This document shows, one piece after another, positions 1-4,131 of a stretch of DNA of 5,013 nucleotides (the first letter of the stretch is position 1; each line of letters starts with the position of its first letter). The stretch spans positions 1 to 5,013 of the forward strand of contig CADBQK010000385.1 in NCBI GenBank assembly GCA_902796775.1, read 5' to 3'. The position numbers were made by a program, and so were the translations under genes. The notes under the pieces are model-generated. The model had not been told where the DNA came from. It worked only from the letters and a program-made list of their open reading frames with translations, and ran no database searches. Origin of the DNA: an uncultured Lachnospiraceae bacterium. Its GTDB lineage: Bacteria; Bacillota_A; Clostridia; Lachnospirales; Lachnospiraceae.

Positions 1-1
1 A

Positions 2-502
2 AACTTCATTGCGCGGAATTTGCTGAGTATGGCAGCGATTGTGGCAGGCGCATTTTATTTCAACCGATTCTGGGGAATTGCCCTTGTCGCTTACGGTGCA
101 TATCTGATGACAAGCACTTACAGTTCTTCGAACTACAGGGTTAAGAAACTGGTCTCAGCGATCAGAGAATCAGGGAAGGGGTTTCCGTCTTCCCGGTACT
201 GTTTTACGGAGAAAGGAATTGACATTACCTTTCATCCGGGAAAGAAGGATGAGGAAAAACTGAATCCCGTTGGTTACGGGGACATCATAAAACTGGGAGA
301 AGACGCAAAGTGCTTTTATCTGTTCCCGACATCTACAGGCGGATACTGTATTCCGAAAGACAAACTGGGAGAGAAACAACGTGAGTTTGCCCAGTTCATT
401 GAGGGTAAAACAGGTAAAAGGATTTATCGGCGCAGACCATCTCCGATCCAGCGACTTCGAGACTGGATGAAAGAACGGGAAGAGAACAGAAAATACCTTT
501 AG
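2..502 (+). CDS. Small membrane protein with YcxB-like C-terminal domain, 5'-truncated by window edge
   Basis: The frame is open from the left edge (base 2) to a TAG stop at 500-502, so the true start probably lies outside the window; internal TTG (20) and ATG (29) codons have no clear ribosome binding site. The visible part is about 166 residues. It opens with two closely spaced hydrophobic segments (around SMAAIVAGAFYF and WGIALVAYGAYLM), which suggest a membrane hairpin, followed by a basic linker. The soluble domain has the pattern YCFTEKGIDITF, then YGDIIKLGED, CFYLFPTSTGGYCIPKDKLGE and REFAQFIEGKTG. This resembles the YcxB-like family (a beta-rich, PH-like fold behind two membrane helices), with the usual 'iiPk' segment. 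The tail is very basic (KRIYRRRPSPIQRLRDW). The family has no well-defined biochemical role, so no function is assigned. The gene converges on the TRAP operon and is probably unrelated to it. Family assignment is by motif resemblance only. Confidence 0.6.
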   Translation, partial: NFIARNLLSMAAIVAGAFYFNRFWGIALVAYGAYLMTSTYSSSNYRVKKLVSAIRESGKGFPSSRYCFTEKGIDITFHPGKKDEEKLNPVGYGDIIKLGEDAKCFYLFPTSTGGYCIPKDKLGEKQREFAQFIEGKTGKRIYRRRPSPIQRLRDWMKEREENRKYL

Positions 503-526
503 GTTTGTCACAGTTCAGTAATCATC

Positions 527-559
527 AAAAAAACAGGGTGAAGGCAAAGCCTTCACCCT
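527..559 (-). terminator. Rho-independent terminator of the dctPQM operon
   Basis: A perfect 11-bp inverted repeat (AGGGTGAAGGC at 535-545 and GCCTTCACCCT at 549-559, loop AAA) is followed, reading on the minus strand, by a run of seven T (527-533) after one G. It begins about 20 bases past the dctM stop, the expected place for the operon end. On the plus strand the same hairpin lacks a good T-run (CTTAAATC follows), so it would serve the upstream convergent gene only weakly. No other terminator for that gene is visible. Confidence 0.9.
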
Positions 560-578
560 TAAATCATATTCCGGTTTT

Positions 579-1907
579 TCAGAAGTTGACAAGATTGCCG
601 CTTGCTGCCCCGTAAAGCCAGTCGGGAACACATGTAACCAGCCAGGGAACAAATGTGATAAGCAGCAGAACAAGGAACAGACACAATATAAATGGCCAGA
701 CTTCCTTGATGAAATCTCCAATTCTGCAACCGGTGATGCCGCAGGTGGTAAACATCATGGAGCCAAAGGGTGGCGTAATACCGCCGATCATGATGTTGAC
801 GATACAGACAAGACCGAAGTGAATGGTATCGATTCCTAGATTCTTTGCAACCGGAAGCAGCAGCGGGGTCGCAATCATCAAAGCAGCGCCGCCTTCCAGG
901 AACATGCCCATGACCAGCAGGACCACATTGACCAGCATCAGGAAGAAATAACGGTTGCTGGTAAGGTTGGTGATGGAACTGGCAACGATCTTCGGAAGGT
1001 TGATCATGCTCATATACTGACCAAAGGTACTGGCAGATACCATGATCAAGACGACACTGGAGGTTCCGGCGATCGTATCCAGCATAATGGGGATGAAGTG
1101 CTTTTTGAAGTTCAGCTCCCGATACACAAACTTGCCGATGACAAAGCAGTACAGGACCGCTACGGCACCGCCTTCAGCCGGGGTAAACAGACCGAAGCGC
1201 ATACCAAGTATAATACCGAAGGGAAAGAAGAGACCCCAGAAGGAGATGAAAGCCTGTTTCAGCACTTCTTTCAACGGCGGAAACTTATCGCGGGTAGTGG
1301 GATAATTACGTTTGTGGGCAATGATCGTAACTACGATCATCATGGAGATACTCATCAGAATGCCGGGAACATAGCCGGCCGCAAAGATGCGGCCCAAAGA
1401 CGCCTGAGCAATCAGAGAGTAAACGATCAGATTGACTCCGGGAGGAATTACCGGGGTGGCCGCCGAAGAGGCAGCGGTGATTGCCGCAGAAAAAGCCTTC
1501 GAATAACCCCGTTTCTCCATCTCGGGAACGAGCATTTTCGACTGCATGGCGCAGTCGGCGTTGGCAGAGCCGGAACAGCCGCCCATAAGCATGCTCAGCA
1601 AAACATTAACCTGCGCAAGACCGCCCTTCATGTGTCCGGTGACACATTCGCAAAAGTCCATCATCTTATCACTGATACCGCCGTAATTCATAACGGAGCC
1701 GGACATAACAAAGAACGGGATTGCAAGCATGGAAAATGAACCGGTTGAGTTCATAACTTTCTGCAGAATCGTCCAGGGCTGGACACTGGTATTAATAAAC
1801 AGAAAGTAAAAGAAGGTGGAACCGAATAATGCGTAAACAATCGGCATCCCGAGGAAATACAGGATAAATACCAGAAATACCGGGATCAGATTGGTAAAGG
1901 TCAACAT
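579..1907 (-). CDS. dctM: TRAP transporter large permease subunit (DctM family)
   Basis: At 442 residues this is full family length (typically about 425-450). It is the large membrane subunit of a tripartite ATP-independent periplasmic-type transporter, which drives substrate uptake with a Na+ or H+ gradient in the cytoplasmic membrane. The protein is hydrophobic throughout, with about 11-13 membrane segments. Family motifs are in order: LAIPFFVMSG (61-70), the GGLAQVNVLLSMLMGG loop leading to SGSANAD (about 95-118), LVPEMEKRGY, then AAITAASSAATPVIPPG (141-157), and near the C-terminus EGGAALMIATPLLLP and GGITPPFG (from 375). The start is well supported: an AAGGAGGTG Shine-Dalgarno lies 7 bases upstream, and the ATG overlaps the dctQ stop as TGATG, implying translational coupling and roughly equal synthesis of the two subunits. 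It ends in TGA shortly before the operon terminator. No defect is visible. The substrate cannot be deduced from this subunit. Confidence 0.96.
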   Translation of the reverse strand: MLTFTNLIPVFLVFILYFLGMPIVYALFGSTFFYFLFINTSVQPWTILQKVMNSTGSFSMLAIPFFVMSGSVMNYGGISDKMMDFCECVTGHMKGGLAQVNVLLSMLMGGCSGSANADCAMQSKMLVPEMEKRGYSKAFSAAITAASSAATPVIPPGVNLIVYSLIAQASLGRIFAAGYVPGILMSISMMIVVTIIAHKRNYPTTRDKFPPLKEVLKQAFISFWGLFFPFGIILGMRFGLFTPAEGGAVAVLYCFVIGKFVYRELNFKKHFIPIMLDTIAGTSSVVLIMVSASTFGQYMSMINLPKIVASSITNLTSNRYFFLMLVNVVLLVMGMFLEGGAALMIATPLLLPVAKNLGIDTIHFGLVCIVNIMIGGITPPFGSMMFTTCGITGCRIGDFIKEVWPFILCLFLVLLLITFVPWLVTCVPDWLYGAASGNLVNF

Positions 1908-2500
1908 CAGTAGGCACCTCCTTCCTCAAGAGCATTTTCTGGCTCTTCCTGAGGTTTCGACTTGATAATATGAAGACGGTCGCGCAGGAAAAAGTAAATC
2001 GCATAGATCAGAGACAGGCCGAAGCCGAGCGGCACGGCAACGCCGGTATACCACTTGGGAATACGAAGTGTGTCCGTATAGGTATACTTGACCTGACCTA
2101 CATATTTGAGGGCGCCGTCCACCCACTGAAAGACAATCCCGCGCTTCCAGATCAGTGCGCACACATACTGGGTGCTGATATAGGTCAACAGCACCAGAAT
2201 CAGAATCTGAAGAATATCCATCACAAATTCGATAACAGCCCGGGATTTGCCATGGATCAGATTGACAACGATATCTACGCCCAGATGCGCATGTCTGCGG
2301 TGTGCGTAGGCACTGCCCATAAAAACAGTCCAGATAAAAAGACTTGTGACAACTTCATCTGTCCACTTAATGGGATTATTTAAAAAATAGCGAAAAATGA
2401 CGTTGGCATTTACGAGAATAACACAGATAGTCAGTGTAAATCCGCAGATGACTGCGTCAAGATTGGTTATGATTCGCTTAAAAAGAGATTTCTTTTTCAT
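1907..2500 (-). CDS. dctQ: TRAP transporter small permease subunit (DctQ family)
   Basis: This is the small four-helix membrane subunit that pairs with DctM. From the ATG at 2500 the protein has 197 residues, slightly long for the family (about 160-190). Predicted membrane segments are near residues 12-32, 50-66, 92-112 and 150-172. The family signature is clear: NANVIFRYFLNNPIKWTDEV (31-50), then FIWTVFMGSAYAHRRHAHLGVD (55-76), and a final helix led by IPKWYTGVAVPLG (147-159). Between helices 3 and 4 there is a longer loop than usual (about residues 121-146, aromatic-rich). The C-terminal tail is charged and acidic. An in-frame TTG two codons upstream (2506) is an alternative start; the ATG is preferred because MKKKSLFKRI is a natural beginning. 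No strong ribosome binding site precedes either, so translation may depend on coupling or be weak. The stop TGA shares its A with the dctM ATG. Confidence 0.93.
   Translation of the reverse strand: MKKKSLFKRIITNLDAVICGFTLTICVILVNANVIFRYFLNNPIKWTDEVVTSLFIWTVFMGSAYAHRRHAHLGVDIVVNLIHGKSRAVIEFVMDILQILILVLLTYISTQYVCALIWKRGIVFQWVDGALKYVGQVKYTYTDTLRIPKWYTGVAVPLGFGLSLIYAIYFFLRDRLHIIKSKPQEEPENALEEGGAY
1915..1923 (-). promoter_or_regulatory. Strong Shine-Dalgarno for dctM inside dctQ
   Basis: On the minus strand AAGGAGGTG lies 7 bases before the dctM ATG. It is embedded in the codons for the last residues of DctQ (EEGGAY), so the dctQ C-terminus doubles as the dctM initiation signal. With the TGATG overlap this fixes the dctM start. 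Confidence 0.88.
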
Positions 2501-2554
2501 AGGCAATCATTTCTGCTTTCTATACGGAATGATGAGGTATGCTGATATTCGAGA

Positions 2555-2582
2555 TGGACTGCCCGAATAATCAGGCAGTCCA
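2555..2582 (-). repeat. dctP-dctQ intergenic hairpin
   Basis: In the operon transcript the arms TGGACTGCCTGA and TCGGGCAGTCCA pair over 12 bp (one U-G wobble) around a UUAU loop. It lies 35 bases after the dctP stop and 54 bases before the dctQ ATG. No T-run follows, so it is unlikely to be a full terminator. Hairpins between a binding-protein gene and its membrane-subunit genes often protect the upstream mRNA from 3' exonucleases or cause partial termination, which keeps the binding protein in excess. That role is inferred here. Confidence 0.75.
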
Positions 2583-2617
2583 AACACACAATTCAAATGA
2601 TGTAATTCGATCTGAAA

Positions 2618-3652
2618 TCAGGCAGCTTTGTCAGCACGGAAATCGGCGATTAGATCGACCAGCTGCTGATGGAGATCCGGATTTGCGTCGTACTCTTCAA
2701 CAATCCAGTCATAGACAGGGGCGCAGGCTTCAGTGAAGGCGTCGATGTCGACTTCATTCCAGGTTACGCCATCCTCGGTCTTCATCTTCTCGATCTGAAC
2801 CTGTTCATCATCAGCGCAGGAGGTCTGTTCCCACATACCGAACTCAAGGGCACACTCGTCGAGAATATCACGCCACTTGGTGGGAATGGACTGATACACA
2901 TCCTCAGCCATAAACAGCCAGCGGGTTGCAATGAAGTGGTTGGTCAGAGCGACCTTCTTAACCAGTTCGTACGGGGCACCAGCACCGGCAAGGGTAGAGG
3001 TGGAGCCTTCGAAACCGTCAACAACACCGGAGGAAATAGAGGAGAGGCACTCGGTGAAGCTCATGGGGACAGGAGTGGCGCCAAGGCATTCGATTGTCTT
3101 GATGAACAGAGGTGCTGTTGTAGAGCGCAGTTTAACTCCGTTCAGGTCGGAAGGTGTGTAGATGTCTTTATTGGTAACAACAGACCGATATCCGAATGAA
3201 TAGTGCGTGTCAAGCAGGTGGATATTCTCCTCAGCCAGACGTGCGGCGATATCCTTCATGATATCAGAGTCCATCACATAGTTGTATTCCTCATCATTTG
3301 TGAAGAGCATCGGACCGGCCAGAACCGCACAGTCACCGACATATTCAGCAAACAGGGAGGGCTCTTCCAGTCCAATCCAGTTGTCGCCATTATAGGCATG
3401 CACCAGAGAGTCAGCATAGCAGTCAAGCTCATTCAGACCGTGATAGGTGACAGTGATGTGGCCTTCGGTCCGCTCTGTGACTGCTTCGGCAAACAGCTAG
3501 GCAGCTTTGTAGTTCCACTCAGCAGGGTTAAACACATTGGAGTAAGTCAGATCGATGTGGAAATCATCTGCATCATCGGCATAAGCGGTTCCAACTGCTG
3601 CGAGAGAAAAGATCATCGCCATAGCCATCAACATTGCGAGAAGTTTTTTCAT
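2618..3652 (-). pseudogene. dctP: TRAP transporter solute-binding protein (DctP family), interrupted by an in-frame amber codon
   Basis: Reading from the ATG at 3652 to TGA at 2620-2618 gives 345 codons in one frame, the normal length for a DctP extracytoplasmic receptor (about 330-345). The first 25 residues are a textbook signal peptide: MKK, a hydrophobic core rich in Met/Leu/Ala, and a cleavage site after AYA. The mature protein starts DDADDFHIDLTYSN. Codon 52 is TAG (3499-3497), in the first helix between WNYKAA and LFAEAVTERTEG. The rest is intact: FGYRSVVTNK (153-162), LNGVKLRSTTAPLF with the carboxylate-binding Arg at 176, IECLGATPVPMSFTE (187-201) and SGVVDGFEG (208-216). Family alignments usually have Glu, Gln or Lys at the interrupted position, each one base from TAG. 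The fragment after the stop could begin at GTG 3403 but would lack the signal peptide and the first strand of the binding domain. An AAGGAAGG site lies 7 bases before the ATG. Family is certain; whether the stop is biological, a read-through codon or a sequencing error is open. Confidence 0.88.
3497..3499 (-). other. In-frame TAG (amber) codon 52 of dctP
   Basis: On the minus strand the reading frame is AAA GCT GCC TAG CTG TTT GCC GAA. Sequence on both sides translates to DctP-like protein in the same frame, so this is a point substitution, not an indel. The upstream plus-strand gene in this window also ends in TAG, so TAG appears to be an ordinary stop in this genome. Confidence 0.92.
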
Positions 3653-3659
3653 GTTTTTT

Positions 3660-3667
3660 CCTTCCTT
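3660..3667 (-). promoter_or_regulatory. Shine-Dalgarno of dctP
   Basis: On the minus strand AAGGAAGG ends 7 bases before the ATG at 3652. With the signal peptide that begins at this ATG, it fixes the dctP start and shows that the gene should begin far upstream of the amber codon, not at the internal GTG at 3403. Confidence 0.85.
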
Positions 3668-3687
3668 TTATTCATATTTGGTTATAT

Positions 3688-3707
3688 TTACGTGCAAGGC
3701 ACGATAA
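3688..3707 (-). repeat. Small hairpin just upstream of the dctP ribosome binding site
   Basis: CGTGC and GCACG pair around a three-base CTT loop (3691-3703). TTTA and TAAA extend the stem with one bulged T. On the minus strand it lies about 20 bases upstream of the dctP Shine-Dalgarno, in the predicted 5' leader. It could influence translation initiation or mRNA stability. No known regulatory RNA family is recognised. Confidence 0.45.
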
Positions 3708-3761
3708 ACCACATAAAAAACAGACTGGGATCTGATATTCAGACTCAGGAACGAAATAAAC

Positions 3762-3808
3762 TATTCTTTACCGTCTGCAGACATCTGCCGGCGATCAGGT
3801 AAAGAATA
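3762..3808 (-). repeat. Nested inverted repeat in the dctP 5' leader
   Basis: Perfect 11-bp arms TATTCTTTACC (3762-3772) and GGTAAAGAATA (3798-3808) flank a 25-base interior that itself holds the perfect palindrome GTCTGCAGAC (3773-3782) and GCCGGC (3787-3792). In the minus-strand transcript the 11-bp stem would close over an internal hairpin GCAG-AUGU-CUGC. It lies downstream of the predicted dctP start site, so it could act as RNA structure or as a DNA operator. The family is not recognised. Confidence 0.7.
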
Positions 3809-3822
3809 ATCTAATCCTCATC

Positions 3823-3840
3823 ATGATAAATGCATATCAT
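3823..3840. repeat. Imperfect 18-bp palindrome near the dctP transcription start
   Basis: ATGATA (3823-3828) and TATCAT (3835-3840) flank an AT-rich centre containing most of ATGCAT. It lies about 20-35 bases downstream of the predicted dctP start site, a plausible repressor position. The size and symmetry suit a small dimeric regulator, but the match to any family is not established. Confidence 0.4.
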
Positions 3841-3864
3841 TCACATTCTGTTAATATCAATGAA

Positions 3865-3893
3865 AATATAATCGAAAAGAATTGAAATGTCAA
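3865..3893 (-). promoter_or_regulatory. Sigma-A-type promoter for dctPQM
   Basis: On the minus strand a perfect TTGACA -35 box (3893-3888) is followed by a 17-base spacer and TATATT as -10 box (3870-3865), five of six to consensus. Transcription would start near 3858, leaving a leader of about 205 nt before the dctP ATG. This is the best promoter match on the minus strand of the intergenic region. Confidence 0.78.
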
Positions 3894-3966
3894 TCTGTTA
3901 TCGAAATCGAGGGGAATGTTTAGACTGATTGCACAAAGAACATTTGTTTTTTTTGTTTACTTTTCC

Positions 3967-4007
3967 GGGCTCTTTCCAAATACTGCATCTGGGCTGTTTG
4001 TAAATAC
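3967..4007. repeat. Two tandem 17-bp direct repeats, 24-bp period
   Basis: GGGCTCTTTCCAAATAC (3967-3983) and GGGCTGTTTGTAAATAC (3991-4007) match at 14 of 17 positions and start 24 bp apart. The second copy includes the small palindrome TTGTAAATACAA (3998-4009). They lie upstream of the -35 box of the dehydrogenase promoter, a fitting place for activator binding. Their function is inferred from position only. Confidence 0.55.
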
Positions 4008-4035
4008 AATTTAGGCTTTAAAAACGGACTCGGAA

Positions 4036-4081
4036 AAAATGAAGTACTCTTTTCTGTTGACATTTTTCATAAAATGAAGTA
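4036..4081. repeat. 11-bp direct repeats bracketing the -35 box of the dehydrogenase promoter
   Basis: AAAATGAAGTA occurs exactly at 4036-4046 and again at 4071-4081, each followed by a T-rich CTTTT-like run. The copies start 35 bp apart. The first lies just upstream of the -35 box and the second runs into the -10 box, so a protein bound at both could block RNA polymerase. The AT-rich composition raises the odds of chance similarity, but an 11-base exact match within 46 bases is noteworthy. Confidence 0.5.
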
Positions 4082-4085
4082 TCTT
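4057..4085 (+). promoter_or_regulatory. Sigma-A-type promoter for the glycerol-1-phosphate dehydrogenase gene
   Basis: A perfect TTGACA (4057-4062) is followed by a 17-base spacer and TATCTT (4080-4085), four of six to the -10 consensus. The start point would be near 4092, giving a leader of about 40 nt with the ribosome binding site at its end. The weak -10 box would suit a regulated promoter. Confidence 0.68.
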
Positions 4086-4112
4086 TTTTACGAAAATATA
4101 TATTTATTATCC

Positions 4113-4120
4113 AAAAGGAG
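4113..4120 (+). promoter_or_regulatory. Shine-Dalgarno of the dehydrogenase gene
   Basis: AAAAGGAG ends 11 bases before the ATG at 4132 and 17 bases before the next in-frame ATG at 4138. The spacing is slightly long for the first and unsuitable for the second, so 4132 is chosen as the start. Confidence 0.75.
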
Positions 4121-4131
4121 ACTGCTGCCAT

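Larger units (their letters stand above)
3653..4131. promoter_or_regulatory. Divergent intergenic control region, no gene
   Basis: These 479 bases separate dctP (leftward) from the glycerol-1-phosphate dehydrogenase gene (rightward). The region is clearly more AT-rich than the flanking genes and shows no convincing reading frame, tRNA or known riboswitch. It contains a sigma-A-like promoter in each direction, a long predicted dctP leader with two inverted repeats, and two different pairs of direct repeats in front of the dehydrogenase gene. This architecture suggests one or more DNA-binding regulators acting on both promoters. No regulator gene lies in the window. Confidence 0.75.

Noticed and set aside
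1098..1739. Plus-strand open frame across dctM
   Set aside because: It lies wholly antisense to a strongly supported dctM; the product is low-complexity and highly charged, with no family resemblance.
2618..3403. Treating the DctP fragment from GTG 3403 as a normal complete gene
   Set aside because: It would lack a signal peptide and the N-terminal strand of the binding fold, and has no ribosome site, whereas the frame upstream of the amber codon carries a perfect start and signal peptide.
3497..3499. Pyrrolysine or reassigned amber codon
   Set aside because: TRAP receptors are not known pyrrolysine proteins, no pyl gene is in the window, and another gene here ends at TAG. It remains only a thing to test, not a claim.
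3203..3802. Plus-strand open frame across the 5' half of dctP and its leader
   Set aside because: It is antisense to the DctP coding sequence, which has signal peptide and family motifs, and has no ribosome binding site of its own.
3861..3915. Possible catabolite-control (cre) site around the TCGA-containing stretches
   Set aside because: The segments do not fit the cre consensus with its central CG and flanking TG/CA spacing.
3926..3957. ACAAA...TTTGT followed by a T-run as a plus-strand terminator
   Set aside because: The stem is only 5 bp of A/T pairs, too weak, and no gene ends upstream on the plus strand.
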